A stretch of DNA of 64,000 nucleotides from Bradyrhizobium tropiciagri (GTDB taxonomy: Bacteria; Pseudomonadota; Alphaproteobacteria; Rhizobiales; Xanthobacteraceae), in NCBI RefSeq assembly GCF_018130545.1, contig NZ_JAFCKF010000002.1:248001-312000 (forward strand), in the 5' to 3' direction. The position numbers and the translations under genes were made by a program. How positions within the stretch are numbered: the stretch's first letter is position 1; each line of letters starts with the position of its first letter. Below, piece by piece: positions 54,108-64,000 of the stretch. The notes under the pieces are model-generated. The model had not been told where the DNA came from. It ran no database searches and saw only the letters and a list, made by a program, of their open reading frames with translations.

Positions 54108-55298
54108 TCAGGCCTCGCGGATGTAGTTCCCCGCTTCGAACTCGACCGGCCCAGAATCGGCGTGGAACGACACCCCGATCGGGTCGCGACCGGCGGCGAT
54201 GGCCTCGAGCTGATCGGAAAGCATCCGGCGGATCATCAGGATGCCACGGTCGCTCTGGCCGAAATGCTCTTCGGAATGAACAGTCACCGGCCCCTGGCCG
54301 ACCTGGGCCTCGTAGTCGCCGGGGAATTGCTGATGCTCCCGCTCGGTCATGTCCCACCAGAACTTGCCGTTGAACTTCGAGCGCATGCGGCCGATGTCGC
54401 CTGAATTCTTGACCCGGCCGGCGACGTAGATCCGGAACGAGGTGTCGTCGATCGGCAAGGTCCAGCCGATCGATTCGACGCGGGCGAATTGCGCGACCCG
54501 CGGATTGGGCACGACGCGGAGCGTGGGGAGGGCGGCCTCGGTGACGCGATAGAACACCTTGCCGTCGTCCTGCCTGCGGATCGAGCGCACCGCGACGCCG
54601 CGCGGCGACATCTCGAACTTCACCTCGGGCATCGAGGCCATCATGTTGGTGAATTGCGGTCCCGAGAACGAGCCGTGCAGCACCGGCACGTGATAGGGGT
54701 CGGCGACGTTCTCGAAATGCTGCAGCCAGTTGCAGGGGATCACGGCCGGGCCGCCGCCGCCGATCGAGGAATCGTCGGCCTCGACGAACTCGCCGTCGTC
54801 CATATTCTCCAGGCATTCGTAGCGCGGCAGTACCGGCTTCCTCTCGGCCGGGCCCATGTACGAGAAGATCAGGCCGTAGCGCTCCTGCACCGGATACCAG
54901 GGCTGGCGCACCTTGTCCTTGAACAGGCCGCCGTCGGGCTCGCAGGGCTGTTCGAGGCAGTGGCCCTCGGTGTCGAACTTCCAGCCGTGGTAGCAGCAGC
55001 GGATGCCGTCTTCCTCGACCTTGCCGTAATAGAGTGTAGTGCCGCGATGGCAGCAGCGCGCATGCAGCAGGCCGACCCGGCCATGCTTGTCGCGGAACAG
55101 GATCAGGTCTTCGCCGAGCGCGCGGACTTTTCTGGGGATATCGGTGGCGTCACCGGCGAGGCCGATCGGATGCCAATAGCGCCGCAGCAGCTCGCCCATC
55201 GGCGTGCCGCGGACCACCGAGGTGAGCTCGGTCCGGGTGCTGGACGGCTTCATCGCATAGGCCGTGCCAAGGTCGCGGTCCCGCTGGGTGATCGTCAT
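54108..55298 (-). CDS. Rieske non-heme iron oxygenase, aromatic-ring hydroxylating type
   Basis: 396 residues from the ATG at 55298 (GGGAGGAGACGGAC upstream). The Rieske [2Fe-2S] ligands are Cys82/His84 (RCCHRG) and Cys101/His104 (CCYHGW). The mononuclear iron site is DPYHVPVLH with His203 and His208, and Asp200 is the bridging acid. This is the phthalate/vanillate-demethylase type of alpha-subunit-only oxygenase. No reductase gene lies nearby, so electrons come from one encoded elsewhere. The substrate is likely a substituted aromatic acid. Confidence 0.94.
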   Translation of the reverse strand: MTITQRDRDLGTAYAMKPSSTRTELTSVVRGTPMGELLRRYWHPIGLAGDATDIPRKVRALGEDLILFRDKHGRVGLLHARCCHRGTTLYYGKVEEDGIRCCYHGWKFDTEGHCLEQPCEPDGGLFKDKVRQPWYPVQERYGLIFSYMGPAERKPVLPRYECLENMDDGEFVEADDSSIGGGGPAVIPCNWLQHFENVADPYHVPVLHGSFSGPQFTNMMASMPEVKFEMSPRGVAVRSIRRQDDGKVFYRVTEAALPTLRVVPNPRVAQFARVESIGWTLPIDDTSFRIYVAGRVKNSGDIGRMRSKFNGKFWWDMTEREHQQFPGDYEAQVGQGPVTVHSEEHFGQSDRGILMIRRMLSDQLEAIAAGRDPIGVSFHADSGPVEFEAGNYIREA

Positions 55299-55343
55299 GT
55301 CCGTCTCCTCCCGCCGCTGGACTGTTGCCTGCGGTCGCTGTGT

Positions 55344-55380
55344 CGTTGATGAAGTCAACGATATATCGATGACATTGTCA
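55344..55380. promoter_or_regulatory. Cluster of palindromes between Rieske oxygenase and MarR genes (operator)
   Basis: Three perfect inverted repeats are packed together: CGTTGATGAAGTCAACG (55344-55360), CGATATATCG (55359-55368) and TGACATTGTCA (55370-55380). GTCAACGAT occurs twice. The position between the divergent oxygenase and MarR genes fits a MarR operator covering both promoters. Confidence 0.65.
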
Positions 55381-55430
55381 ACGATCTCGTCTAGCTTGGC
55401 AGCGGCGGGCTTTGTTGGCAGAGGTTGGCG

Positions 55431-55946
55431 ATGATCGAGAAGCTCAGGACTGAGGGGGCCTTGCCGCCGGAGGTGATCACCGACGCGGAGCTCGCGCCGG
55501 TCACTGCGATGATGTCGTCGCGGCTGATGGTGCTGGCGAACCTGCTGAGGCGCGGCGCGATGCTGCGCTACAAGCGCCTGACCGGCCTGTCCTCGGTCGA
55601 GTTCGGCCTGGTGGTCTCGCTCGGGCGGCGGCCGCCGATGAGCGTGGTGCGGCTGGCCGAGGCCGTCGGCATGGACAAGGGACAGATCAGCCGGGCGCTC
55701 GCCGAACTCGTTTCGCGCAAGCTGGTGTCCAAGGCGGCCAACCCGCGCGACAACCGGGAGACCCTGATCTCCCTGACCAAGGCAGGCCTTGCCGCCCATG
55801 ACGCCATTGTGGCCGGCGCGCAGGAGCGAAACCGGCACCTGCTGGAACGGCTTGATCCACAGGAACTTGAGTTGCTGCTTGGGCACATCGACCGGCTGAC
55901 CGCCACGGCCGCCGAGATGCTCGCTGTCGAGCGGGAGCTGGGCTGA
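55431..55946 (+). CDS. MarR family transcriptional regulator
   Basis: 171 residues from the ATG at 55431 (GAGG upstream); a TTG 6 bases earlier is possible. The winged helix is LTGLSSVEFGLVVSLGRRPPMSVVRLAEAVGMDKGQISRALAELVSRKLVSKAANPRDNRETLISLTKAG. It is divergent from the Rieske oxygenase and is the likely repressor of that operon, with an aromatic acid as inducer. Confidence 0.92.
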   Translation: MIEKLRTEGALPPEVITDAELAPVTAMMSSRLMVLANLLRRGAMLRYKRLTGLSSVEFGLVVSLGRRPPMSVVRLAEAVGMDKGQISRALAELVSRKLVSKAANPRDNRETLISLTKAGLAAHDAIVAGAQERNRHLLERLDPQELELLLGHIDRLTATAAEMLAVERELG

Positions 55947-56066
55947 TATGGCGACAGCGCAGGGCACAGCATGGCCGCCACAGCGTTGGCTATTGAGGCA
56001 CGCGCATCCGCCCGATGAGGCCAAGAGCCGCGGGAAGGGACGGTAAAAGCGTCAAAATAGCTTGTC

Positions 56067-56094
56067 TTGCGCCCCCTGTTGCGCTGCGCTAAAG
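56067..56094 (+). promoter_or_regulatory. Candidate nuo operon promoter
   Basis: TTGCGC (56067-56072) and CTAAAG (56089-56094) with a 16-base spacer lie about 67 bases before nuoA. The match is modest. Confidence 0.3.
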
Positions 56095-56160
56095 CCTCAA
56101 GAACAATTCCAATCAACGAATCTGCGGGACGTCCGAAACCGCAGCAAGAAGGCCTCGCCG

Positions 56161-56526
56161 ATGACCGGCATCCTGCAGAATTACCTCCCACTTGTGGTCT
56201 TTATCGGAGTTGCCAGCCTGATCGGTCTGGCGCTCCTGATCGCTCCGTTCCTGGTCGCGTTCCAATCACCCGATCCGGAAAAGCTGTCCGCCTATGAATG
56301 CGGATTCAACGCTTTTGACGACGCCCGCATGAAGTTCGACGTCCGCTTCTATCTGGTGGCGATCCTCTTCATCATCTTCGACCTCGAAGTGGCGTTCCTG
56401 TTCCCCTGGGCGGTGGCGTTCGGAAAACTCGGCGCGACCGGCTTCTGGTCGATGATGGTCTTCCTGGCCGTGCTGACGGTCGGTTTCGCTTATGAATGGA
56501 AGAAAGGCGCGCTCGAATGGGATTGA
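56161..56526 (+). CDS. nuoA: NADH-quinone oxidoreductase subunit A
   Basis: 121-residue membrane subunit of proton-pumping Complex I with three helices. [42 protein letters not shown] contains the conserved loop Cys and the acidic residue in TM2. I chose the ATG at 56161; the frame upstream to 56062 is not conserved in character. It starts the nuo operon, and nuoB overlaps its end by 10 bases. Confidence 0.97.
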   Translation: MTGILQNYLPLVVFIGVASLIGLALLIAPFLVAFQSPDPEKLSAYECGFNAFDDARMKFDVRFYLVAILFIIFDLEVAFLFPWAVAFGKLGATGFWSMMVFLAVLTVGFAYEWKKGALEWD

Positions 56527-57107
56527 GCCCCACCGCCGCAACCTCGCAGCCGGCGATCGCGCAGGCGCCGCGGGGTATTCTCGATCCGTCGACCGGCAAG
56601 CCGGTCGGCGCCAATGATCCGTTTTTCCTCGAGGTCAATCACGAGCTGTCCGACAAGGGCTTCTTCGTCGCGGCCGCCGATGATCTCATCACCTGGGCGC
56701 GCACCGGCTCCTTGATGTGGATGACCTTCGGTCTCGCCTGCTGCGCGGTCGAGATGATGCAGGTCTCGATGCCGCGCTACGACGTCGAGCGCTTCGGCTT
56801 TGCGCCGCGTGCTTCGCCGCGGCAGTCCGACGTGATGATCGTCGCGGGCACGCTGACCAACAAGATGGCGCCGGCGCTGCGCAAGGTCTACGACCAGATG
56901 CCGGAGCCGCGCTACGTCATCTCGATGGGCTCCTGCGCCAATGGCGGCGGCTACTACCACTACTCCTACTCGGTGGTGCGTGGCTGCGACCGCATCGTGC
57001 CGATCGACATCTACGTGCCGGGCTGCCCGCCCACGGCGGAGGCGCTGCTTTACGGCGTGCTGCTGCTGCAGAAGAAGATTCGCCGTATCGGCACTATCGA
57101 ACGCTAA
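56517..57107 (+). CDS. nuoB: NADH-quinone oxidoreductase subunit B
   Basis: 196 residues from the ATG at 56517, inside the nuoA 3' end. It carries cluster N2, the last iron-sulfur centre before quinone: [10 protein letters not shown] (tandem cysteines), MGSCANGGG and [11 protein letters not shown]. An ATG at 56496 is an alternative start. Confidence 0.97.
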   Translation: MGLSPTAATSQPAIAQAPRGILDPSTGKPVGANDPFFLEVNHELSDKGFFVAAADDLITWARTGSLMWMTFGLACCAVEMMQVSMPRYDVERFGFAPRASPRQSDVMIVAGTLTNKMAPALRKVYDQMPEPRYVISMGSCANGGGYYHYSYSVVRGCDRIVPIDIYVPGCPPTAEALLYGVLLLQKKIRRIGTIER

Positions 57108-57117
57108 GGTTTCAGGC

Positions 57118-57735
57118 ATGGACGACGGCAAGCTCGACGCCCTTGGGCAGACGATCGTGAGCGCGCTTCCGGGCGCCGCCACGGCGCACTCGGTCGCGTT
57201 CAATCAACTCACTATCGATGTCGAGATTGGCAGAATCGTGGACGTCGTCACTTTTCTGCGTGACGACGCCGGCTGCCGCTTCGTCAACTTCACCGATGCG
57301 ACCGCGGTCGATTATCCCTCCCGCGAGAAGCGTTTCGACGTCGTCTACCACCTGCTGTCGCCGACGTTGAACACCCGCATCCGGCTGCGCGGCCAGGCCG
57401 ACGAGACCACGCAGGTGCCATCGATCATTGGCGTCTTCCCGGGTGCCGACTGGTTCGAGCGCGAGACCTACGATCTCTATGGCGTGATCTTCACCGGCCA
57501 TCCCGACATGCGGCGCCTGCTGACGGATTACGGCTTCGACGGCCATCCGCTGCGCAAGGATTTCCCGCTCACCGGTTTCGTCGAGGTTCGCTACGACGAT
57601 CAGGAGAAGCGGGTGCTGTACGAGCCGGTCCGGCTCAACCAGGAATTCCGCAAGTTCGACTTCCTTTCGCCCTGGGAAGGCGCGGACTATCCGCTGCCCG
57701 GTGACGAGAAGGCCAAGGCGGAGCCGAAGCCATGA
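57118..57735 (+). CDS. nuoC: NADH-quinone oxidoreductase subunit C
   Basis: 205 residues from the ATG at 57118, 10 bases after nuoB. It contains the 30-kDa subunit signature [37 protein letters not shown]. nuoD overlaps by 4 bases (ATGA). C and D are separate genes here, unlike the fused NuoCD of E. coli. Confidence 0.97.
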   Translation: MDDGKLDALGQTIVSALPGAATAHSVAFNQLTIDVEIGRIVDVVTFLRDDAGCRFVNFTDATAVDYPSREKRFDVVYHLLSPTLNTRIRLRGQADETTQVPSIIGVFPGADWFERETYDLYGVIFTGHPDMRRLLTDYGFDGHPLRKDFPLTGFVEVRYDDQEKRVLYEPVRLNQEFRKFDFLSPWEGADYPLPGDEKAKAEPKP

Positions 57736-58928
57736 ACGAGCAACCGCAAAATCTTCGCAACTTCACCATCAATTTCGGTCCGCAGCATCCGGCGGCGCAC
57801 GGCGTGCTGCGCCTCGTGCTGGAGCTCGACGGCGAAGTCGTCGAGCGCGTCGATCCGCACATCGGCCTGCTTCATCGCGGCACCGAGAAGCTGATCGAGC
57901 ACAAGACCTATCTGCAGGCGATTCCCTATTTCGATCGGCTCGACTATGTCGCGCCGATGAACCAGGAGCATGCGTTCTGCCTCGCGGCGGAGAAGCTGCT
58001 CGGGATCACCGTGCCGCGCCGCGGCCAGCTGATCCGGGTGCTGTATTGCGAGATCGGCCGCATCCTGTCGCATCTGCTCAACGTCACCACGCAGGCGATG
58101 GACGTCGGCGCGCTGACCCCGCCGCTGTGGGGTTTTGAAGAGCGCGAAAAGCTGATGGTGTTCTACGAGCGCGCCTCGGGCTCGCGCATGCACGCGGCAT
58201 TCTTCCGCGTCGGCGGCGTGCACCAGGACCTGCCGCCGAAGCTGATCGACGACATCGACGCGTGGTGCGATCCGTTCCTCAAGGTGGTCGACGACCTCGA
58301 CCGGCTGCTCACCGGCAACCGCATCTTCAAGCAGCGCAACGTCGATATCGGCGTGGTGCCGCTGAAGGAGGCCTGGGAGTGGGGCTTCTCCGGCGTGATG
58401 GTGCGTGGCTCGGGCGCGGCCTGGGATCTGCGCAAGTCGCAGCCCTATGAGTGCTACGCCGAAATGGATTTCGACATTCCGATCGGCAAGAACGGCGACT
58501 GCTACGACCGCTATCTGATCCGCATGGAAGAGATGCGCCAGTCAGTGCGCATCATGAAGCAGTGCGTGCAGAAGCTGAAGGCAGCCGACGGGCAGGGCCC
58601 GGTCGTCGTCGAGGACAACAAGATCGCGCCGCCGCGCCGTGGCGACATGAAGCGCTCGATGGAAGCGCTGATCCATCACTTCAAGCTCTACACCGAAGGC
58701 GTCCACGTGCCGGCCGGCGAGGTCTACGCCGCGGTCGAGGCGCCGAAGGGCGAGTTCGGCGTCTATCTCGTCGCCGACGGCAGCAACAAACCCTATAAGT
58801 GCAAGATCCGCGCGCCGGGCTTCGCCCATCTGCAGGCGATGGATCACATCTGCAAGGGCCATCTCTTGGCCGACGTTTCCGCCATCCTTGGCTCGCTGGA
58901 CATCGTGTTCGGCGAGGTCGACCGGTGA
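57732..58928 (+). CDS. nuoD: NADH-quinone oxidoreductase subunit D
   Basis: 398-residue 49-kDa subunit that forms the quinone pocket with Nuo[23 protein letters not shown] and [18 protein letters not shown] carry the conserved quinone-site His residues, and the C-terminus ends DIVFGEVDR as usual. Confidence 0.98.
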   Translation: MNEQPQNLRNFTINFGPQHPAAHGVLRLVLELDGEVVERVDPHIGLLHRGTEKLIEHKTYLQAIPYFDRLDYVAPMNQEHAFCLAAEKLLGITVPRRGQLIRVLYCEIGRILSHLLNVTTQAMDVGALTPPLWGFEEREKLMVFYERASGSRMHAAFFRVGGVHQDLPPKLIDDIDAWCDPFLKVVDDLDRLLTGNRIFKQRNVDIGVVPLKEAWEWGFSGVMVRGSGAAWDLRKSQPYECYAEMDFDIPIGKNGDCYDRYLIRMEEMRQSVRIMKQCVQKLKAADGQGPVVVEDNKIAPPRRGDMKRSMEALIHHFKLYTEGVHVPAGEVYAAVEAPKGEFGVYLVADGSNKPYKCKIRAPGFAHLQAMDHICKGHLLADVSAILGSLDIVFGEVDR

Positions 58929-58969
58929 CGATGTTCGCATCCGAACCGCGCGCAATGAGAGTCTGATCG

Positions 58970-59581
58970 ATGTCCGTCCGCCGCCTTGCCCCGAAGGAAT
59001 TGCAGCCCGCGAGCTTCACGTTCACGGACGAAAATCTGGCCTGGGCCAAGAAGCAGATCGAGAAATATCCGCCCGGCCGCCAGGCTTCGGCCGCGATCGC
59101 GATCCTCTGGCGCGTGCAGGAGCAGCATGACGGCTGGGTGTCGGAAGCCGCGATCCGCGCCGTCGCCGACCTGCTCGAGATGCCGCATATCCGCATGCTC
59201 GAGATCGCGACCTTCTACACCATGTTCCAGCTCTCGCCGGTCGGCAAGAAGGCGCATGTGCAGGTGTGCGGCACCACGCCGTGCCGTCTGCGCGGAGCCG
59301 CCGACCTGATCGAGGTCTGCCAGCATCGCATCCATCACGATCCCTTCCAGCTGTCGAAGGACGGCAACTTCTCCTGGGAAGAGGTCGAATGCCTCGGCGC
59401 CTGCGTGAACGCGCCGATGGTGCTGATCTGGAAGGATACCTATGAGGACCTGACCAAGGAAAGCTTCGGCAAGGTGCTCGACGGCTTTGCCGCCGGCAAT
59501 CCGCCGAAGCCGGGCCCGCAGATCGACCGTCAGTTCTCGGCGCCCGCAGGTGGGCCGACGACGCTGAAGGAGACCACCTGA
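58970..59581 (+). CDS. nuoE: NADH-quinone oxidoreductase subunit E
   Basis: 203-residue 24-kDa subunit with the [2Fe-2S] cluster N1a. The ligands are in [12 protein letters not shown] and [11 protein letters not shown]. It starts 41 bases after nuoD. The stop overlaps a downstream ATG (TGATG), but the following small gene probably starts at 59629. Confidence 0.97.
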   Translation: MSVRRLAPKELQPASFTFTDENLAWAKKQIEKYPPGRQASAAIAILWRVQEQHDGWVSEAAIRAVADLLEMPHIRMLEIATFYTMFQLSPVGKKAHVQVCGTTPCRLRGAADLIEVCQHRIHHDPFQLSKDGNFSWEEVECLGACVNAPMVLIWKDTYEDLTKESFGKVLDGFAAGNPPKPGPQIDRQFSAPAGGPTTLKETT

Positions 59582-59628
59582 TGCGGGGCTCTCAGGTGCT
59601 GGCGAGCGGAACGAGGAGGGCGGCTGCG

Positions 59629-59793
59629 ATGAAGGCTTGGCGCACGATCGCGCTGCATACCGCCGTCGCGGCCGGCTTCATGTTCCTGCTGCAACGTTAC
59701 GGCCTGAGCGCCACGCTGGAATCCAGCCTGTTGTGGGCCATCGTGTTCGGCGGCTGCGCTGCCGGGCTCGCTTACTCCCAAGCCAATCGGTGA
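59629..59793 (+). CDS. Small membrane protein within the nuo operon
   Basis: 54 residues from the ATG at 59629, preceded by GAGGAGGG; an ATG at 59581 overlapping the nuoE stop would give 70 residues. Two hydrophobic helices are visible ([16 protein letters not shown] and [18 protein letters not shown]). It is not a known core Complex I subunit. The position between nuoE and nuoF suggests an accessory or assembly role. Confidence 0.7.
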   Translation: MKAWRTIALHTAVAAGFMFLLQRYGLSATLESSLLWAIVFGGCAAGLAYSQANR

Positions 59794-59812
59794 TGTTCGG
59801 AAAGTTTTGAGC

Positions 59813-61138
59813 ATGCTCGACGACAAGGACCGCATCTTCAAGAACCTCTACGGCCTCCATGACTGGGGCCTCGAGGGCGCGCGCCGCAGAGGCGCCTGGG
59901 ATGGCACCAAGGGGATCATCGACAAGGGCCGCGACTGGATCATCAACGAGATGAAGGCGTCGGGTCTGCGCGGCCGTGGCGGCGCGGGCTTCCCGACCGG
60001 CATGAAGTGGTCCTTCATGCCCAAGGAATCCAAGGACGGTCGTCCGAGCTATCTCGTCGTCAACGCCGACGAGTCCGAGCCCGGGACCTGCAAGGACCGC
60101 GAGATCATGCGGCACGATCCGCATCTCCTGGTCGAGGGCTGTCTGCTCGCCAGCTTCGCGATGGGCGCGCATGCCTGCTACGTCTATATCCGCGGCGAGT
60201 TCATCCGCGAGCGCGAGCGCCTGCAGGCCGCGATCGACCAGGCCTATGAGGCCAAGCTGGTCGGCAAGGACAACATCAACGGCTGGCCGTTCGACATCTA
60301 TGTCGCGCACGGCGCCGGCGCGTACATCTGCGGTGAGGAAACCGCGCTGCTCGAGAGCCTCGAGGGCAAGAAGGGCCAGCCGCGGCTGAAGCCGCCGTTC
60401 CCGGCCAATGTCGGCCTCTATGGCTGCCCGACCACCGTCAACAACGTCGAGTCGATCGCGGTCGCGCCCGACATCCTGCGCCGCGGCGCCGCCTGGTTCG
60501 CCGGCATCGGCCGTCCGAACAATGTCGGCACCAAGCTGTTCTGCATCTCCGGTCATGTCGAGCGGCCCTGCAACGTTGAAGAGGCGATGGGGATTCCGTT
60601 CCGCGAGCTGATCGAGAAGCATTGCGGCGGCATTCGCGGCGGCTGGGACAATCTGAAGGCCGTGATCCCCGGTGGCTCGTCGGTGCGCATGGTGCCGGCC
60701 GATCAGATCATCGATACGCCAATGGATTTCGACTCGCTGAGCAAGCTGCGCTCGGGCCTCGGCACCGCGGCCGTGATCGTCATGGACAAGTCGACCGATT
60801 TGATCCGTGCGATCGCGCGCATCTCCTATTTCTACAAGCATGAGAGCTGCGGCCAGTGCACGCCGTGCCGCGAGGGTACGGGCTGGATGTGGCGCGTGTT
60901 GACCCGCATGGCCGACGGCCGCGCCCACAAGCGCGAGATCGACATGCTGCTGGAGGTCACCAAGCAGGTCGAGGGTCACACGATCTGCGCGCTCGGCGAC
61001 GCCGCGGCGTGGCCGATCCAGGGTCTGATTGCGCATTTCCGTCACGAGATTGAAGAGCGCATCGATCAGTATTCGCACAAGGCCGATCTCGACGATCAGG
61101 GCGTTCGTGATCCCGTCCACATGGTCGCGGCGGAGTAG
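59813..61138 (+). CDS. nuoF: NADH-quinone oxidoreductase subunit F
   Basis: 441-residue 51-kDa subunit that oxidises NADH with FMN. The NADH site is [13 protein letters not shown] and the FMN site is [19 protein letters not shown]. Cluster N3 ligands are [12 protein letters not shown] with a later Cys in [13 protein letters not shown] chose the ATG at 59813 rather than the TTG 6 bases upstream. Confidence 0.98.
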   Translation: MLDDKDRIFKNLYGLHDWGLEGARRRGAWDGTKGIIDKGRDWIINEMKASGLRGRGGAGFPTGMKWSFMPKESKDGRPSYLVVNADESEPGTCKDREIMRHDPHLLVEGCLLASFAMGAHACYVYIRGEFIRERERLQAAIDQAYEAKLVGKDNINGWPFDIYVAHGAGAYICGEETALLESLEGKKGQPRLKPPFPANVGLYGCPTTVNNVESIAVAPDILRRGAAWFAGIGRPNNVGTKLFCISGHVERPCNVEEAMGIPFRELIEKHCGGIRGGWDNLKAVIPGGSSVRMVPADQIIDTPMDFDSLSKLRSGLGTAAVIVMDKSTDLIRAIARISYFYKHESCGQCTPCREGTGWMWRVLTRMADGRAHKREIDMLLEVTKQVEGHTICALGDAAAWPIQGLIAHFRHEIEERIDQYSHKADLDDQGVRDPVHMVAAE

Positions 61139-61147
61139 AGAAGACAC

Positions 61148-63223
61148 ATGAGCAAGATCATCGTCGATGGCAAAGAGATCGATGTGCCGGCTGAGTACAC
61201 GCTGTTGCAGGCGTGCGAGGCGGCCGGCGCCGAGATTCCGCGCTTCTGCTATCACGAGCGGCTGTCGATCGCCGGCAACTGCCGGATGTGCCTGGTCGAG
61301 GTGAAGGGTGGCCCGAAGCCGGTCGCCAGCTGCGCCTGGGCCGTGCGCGACTGCCGTCCGGGCCCGAAGGGCGAGCCGCCGGAGATCTCGACCCGTTCGC
61401 CGATGGTCAAGAAGGCGCGCGAAGGCGTGATGGAATTCCTGCTGATCAACCATCCGCTGGACTGCCCGATCTGCGACCAGGGCGGCGAGTGCGACCTGCA
61501 GGACCAGGCGATGGGCTACGGCGTCGACACCAGCCGTTTCGCCGAGAACAAGCGGGCGGTCGAGGACAAGTATCTCGGCGCGCTGGTCAAGACCTCGATG
61601 AACCGCTGCATCCAGTGCACGCGCTGCGTCCGCTTCTCCGCCGAAGTCTGCGGCGCCCCGGAAATGGGTGCGACCGGCCGCGGCGAGGACATGGAGATCA
61701 CCACCTATCTCGAGCATGCGCTGAGCTCGGAGCTGCAAGGCAATCTCGTCGACATCTGCCCGGTCGGCGCGCTGACCTCGAAGCCCTACGCTTTCGCCGC
61801 ACGCCCGTGGGAGCTCGGCAAGACGCAGTCGGTCGACGTCATGGACGGCGTCGGCTCGGCGATCCGCGTCGACACCCGCGGCCGCGAGGTGATGCGCATC
61901 CTGCCGCGCATCAATGAGGCCGTTAACGAGGAGTGGATCTCCGACAAGACTCGTCACGTCGTCGACGGCCTGCGCACGCAGCGCCTCGACCGGCCCTATG
62001 TGCGCGAGAACGGCCAGCTGAGGCCTGCGACCTGGCAGGAAGCCTTCGCCGCCATCGCCGCCAAGGCCGGCCGCAGCGACGGCAAGCGGATCGGCGCGAT
62101 CGCCGGCGATCTCGCCGCGGTCGACGAAATGTACGCGCTGAAGCAGCTGCTGGCTGCGTTCGGCTCGGTCAATCTGGCGGTGCAGGGCGGCGATGCCTTC
62201 GACGCCAAGGCGGGCCGCGGCTCCTATATCTTCAACCCGACCATTGCCGGCATCGACCAGGCCGATGCGATCCTGATCATCGGCTCGCACCCGCGCAAGG
62301 AAGCCGCCGTGCTGAACGCCCGGATCCGCAAGCGCTGGCGCGCCGGCGGGCTCAAGGTGGGCATGATCGGCGCCAAGTCTGATTTCACCTATGACCATGA
62401 CTATCTCGGCGCCGGCACCGATACGCTCGCCGACCTCGTGGCCGGCAAGCACTCCTTTGCCGATGTGCTGAAGAACGCGCAGCACCCGATCATCCTGGTC
62501 GGCCCCGGTGCCTACACCAGGCATGACGGCGCCGCGGTGCTGGCACAAGCGGCCAAGCTCGCCGCCGACGTTGGCGCGCTCAAGGACGGCTGGAACGGCT
62601 TTGCGGTGTTGCAGGATACCGCCTCGCGCGCGGGTGCGCTCGACATCGGCTTCTCGCCTTCGGCCGGCGGCCTGACCACGGCGCAGATGACGACCTTCGG
62701 CACGCTCGACGTGCTGTTCCTGCTCGGCGCCGACGAGATCAAGGCGCCGGACGGCACCTTCGTGGTTTATATCGGCACCCATGGCGATCAGGGCGCGCAC
62801 CGTGCCGACGTGATCCTGCCGGGCGCCGCCTATACCGAGAAGTCCGGCATCTACGTCAACACCGAGGGCCGGGCGCAGATCGCCAACCGCGCCGCGTTCC
62901 CGCCGGGCGAAGCCCGCGAGGACTGGGCGATCATCCGCGCGCTGTCCGACGTGCTCGGCAAGAAGCTGCCGTTCGACTCGCTGCAAGCGCTGCGCCAGGC
63001 GATGTTCAAGACCTATCCGCATTTGATGCGGCTCGACCAGATCGAGGCCGGCAAGGCTGATGACGTCAAGGCGCTGGCCGGTAAGGGCGGCAGCGTCGAC
63101 AAGGCGGCCTTCAAGCCGACCGTCGAGGACTTCTATCTGACCAACCCGATCGCGCGGGCGTCTGCCGTGATGGCGGAATGCTCGCGGCTGGCGTCGGGCA
63201 AAATGCTGACGGCAGCGGAGTGA
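61148..63223 (+). CDS. nuoG: NADH-quinone oxidoreductase subunit G
   Basis: 691-residue 75-kDa subunit. The N-terminal ferredoxin domain ([20 protein letters not shown]) carries N1b. [18 protein letters not shown] binds N5, and [16 protein letters not shown] and DICPVGAL bind N4. The large C-terminal molybdopterin-oxidoreductase-like domain has no cofactor role. It starts 9 bases after nuoF. Confidence 0.98.
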   Translation: MSKIIVDGKEIDVPAEYTLLQACEAAGAEIPRFCYHERLSIAGNCRMCLVEVKGGPKPVASCAWAVRDCRPGPKGEPPEISTRSPMVKKAREGVMEFLLINHPLDCPICDQGGECDLQDQAMGYGVDTSRFAENKRAVEDKYLGALVKTSMNRCIQCTRCVRFSAEVCGAPEMGATGRGEDMEITTYLEHALSSELQGNLVDICPVGALTSKPYAFAARPWELGKTQSVDVMDGVGSAIRVDTRGREVMRILPRINEAVNEEWISDKTRHVVDGLRTQRLDRPYVRENGQLRPATWQEAFAAIAAKAGRSDGKRIGAIAGDLAAVDEMYALKQLLAAFGSVNLAVQGGDAFDAKAGRGSYIFNPTIAGIDQADAILIIGSHPRKEAAVLNARIRKRWRAGGLKVGMIGAKSDFTYDHDYLGAGTDTLADLVAGKHSFADVLKNAQHPIILVGPGAYTRHDGAAVLAQAAKLAADVGALKDGWNGFAVLQDTASRAGALDIGFSPSAGGLTTAQMTTFGTLDVLFLLGADEIKAPDGTFVVYIGTHGDQGAHRADVILPGAAYTEKSGIYVNTEGRAQIANRAAFPPGEAREDWAIIRALSDVLGKKLPFDSLQALRQAMFKTYPHLMRLDQIEAGKADDVKALAGKGGSVDKAAFKPTVEDFYLTNPIARASAVMAECSRLASGKMLTAAE

Positions 63224-63233
63224 GCGTGACCTG

Positions 63234-64000
63234 ATGGCTGATTTCTTCGCAAGCTCGTTCTGGACCGGCTTCCTCTGGCCGCTGATCATCATGGTCGCGG
63301 AGAGCTTGTTGCTGCTCGTCGTGCTCCTGATCGCGATCGCCTACATCCTGCTCGCCGACCGCAAGATCTGGGCGGCGGTGCAGATCCGCCGCGGCCCCAA
63401 CGTCGTCGGACCGTTCGGATTGCTGCAATCCTTCGCCGACCTGCTGAAGTTCGTGCTGAAGGAGCCGGTGATCCCGTCCAGCTCCAACAAGGGCGTGTTC
63501 CTGCTGGCGCCCTTGGTCTCGTGCGTGCTGGCGCTGGCCGCCTGGGCTGTGATCCCGTTCAATCTCGGGTGGGTGATCTCCGACATCAATGTCGGCATCC
63601 TCTACATCTTCGCGATCTCGTCGCTGTCGATCTACGGCGTCATCATGGCCGGATGGTCGTCGAACTCGAAGTATCCGTTCCTGGCCGCGCTGCGCTCGGC
63701 GGCGCAGATGGTGTCCTATGAAGTCTCGATCGGCTTCGTCATCATCACCGTGCTGCTCTGCGTCGGCTCGCTGAACCTGTCGGCGGTGGTCGAGGCCCAG
63801 AACACCCGCGGGCTCGCGCACCTGATCGGTCTGCCGCAGCTCACCATCCTGAACTGGTATGTGTGGCCGCTGTTCCCGATGTTCGTGGTGTTCTACGTCT
63901 CGGCGCTGGCGGAAACCAACCGTCCGCCGTTCGACCTGGTCGAAGCCGAATCCGAGCTGGTCGCCGGCTTCATGACCGAATACGGCTCGACCCCGTATCT
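63234..64000 (+). CDS. nuoH: NADH-quinone oxidoreductase subunit H (3' end outside window)
   Basis: The first 255 codons of the membrane subunit that completes the quinone site. [35 protein letters not shown] and [29 protein letters not shown] are hallmarks, the latter being the charged quinone-site loop. It starts 10 bases after nuoG. The frame is open to the window edge. Confidence 0.97.
   Translation, partial: MADFFASSFWTGFLWPLIIMVAESLLLLVVLLIAIAYILLADRKIWAAVQIRRGPNVVGPFGLLQSFADLLKFVLKEPVIPSSSNKGVFLLAPLVSCVLALAAWAVIPFNLGWVISDINVGILYIFAISSLSIYGVIMAGWSSNSKYPFLAALRSAAQMVSYEVSIGFVIITVLLCVGSLNLSAVVEAQNTRGLAHLIGLPQLTILNWYVWPLFPMFVVFYVSALAETNRPPFDLVEAESELVAGFMTEYGSTPY

Noticed and set aside
59678-63292. 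1204-codon open frame on the minus strand
   Set aside because: It is antisense to nuoF and nuoG, whose families are unmistakable. Its composition (Arg, Asp, Ala, His-rich) is that of a GC-rich shadow frame.

Overview
The window is GC-rich chromosomal DNA from an alphaproteobacterium, most likely Bradyrhizobium or a close relative. The reasons are the block tig-clpP-clpX-lon followed by an HU gene, tRNA genes and a nuo (Complex I) operon, the glnB-glnA pair next to NAD(P)H-hydrate repair, the many Tat-exported binding proteins, and the paralogue-rich accessory genes. There is no rRNA, integrase, transposase, prophage or CRISPR array.

Layout. 1-1.3 kb: start of a secreted metalloprotease/AIDA-repeat gene (minus, cut by the window edge), divergent from a hybrid PAS histidine kinase (1.5-3.8 kb). 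3.9-10.7 kb: M19 dipeptidase, two orphan ABC binding proteins, a GlxA/AraC regulator, a tautomerase and a GMC oxidoreductase. 10.8-15.4 kb: glnA, glnB (with a sigma-54 promoter), nnr, a GNAT enzyme and a secreted hypothetical protein. 15.7-22.4 kb: a probable catabolic cluster made of flavin reductase, LysR regulator, CoA-ester lyase, CaiB-type CoA-transferase, NtaA-type FMN monooxygenase and MFS transporter. A shared operator-like motif lies in front of both arms. 22.4-25.5 kb: a chimeric gene, a mandelate-racemase-like enzyme with a complete catalytic set, and a multicopper-oxidase fold protein that has lost most copper ligands.

25.6-32.6 kb: tRNA-Leu, trigger factor, ClpP, ClpX and Lon (protein folding and quality control). 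32.7-39.5 kb: MFS-GntR pair, GFA-fold protein, tRNA-Val, small proteins, a methyltransferase, PepT, HU and tRNA-Asp. 39.7-46.9 kb: a surface-glycan flavoured region with a methyltransferase, a polytopic membrane protein and a tightly packed operon of UbiA prenyltransferase, GT-C-like membrane protein and HAD phosphatase. Together these suggest polyprenyl-phosphate pentose synthesis and transfer. 47.1-51.8 kb: a TRAP-type binding protein and a large autotransporter whose passenger has seven YVTN propeller blades. A short fossil of another autotransporter 3' end lies between them.

51.9-55.9 kb: alpha/beta hydrolase, MFS transporter, Rieske oxygenase and divergent MarR regulator around a palindrome-rich operator region. 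56.2-64 kb: nuoA, B, C, D, E, a small membrane-protein gene, nuoF, G and the start of nuoH, in tight operon spacing.

All calls come from reading the sequence. No database search was run, and many start codons were chosen from Shine-Dalgarno sequences and family N-termini.
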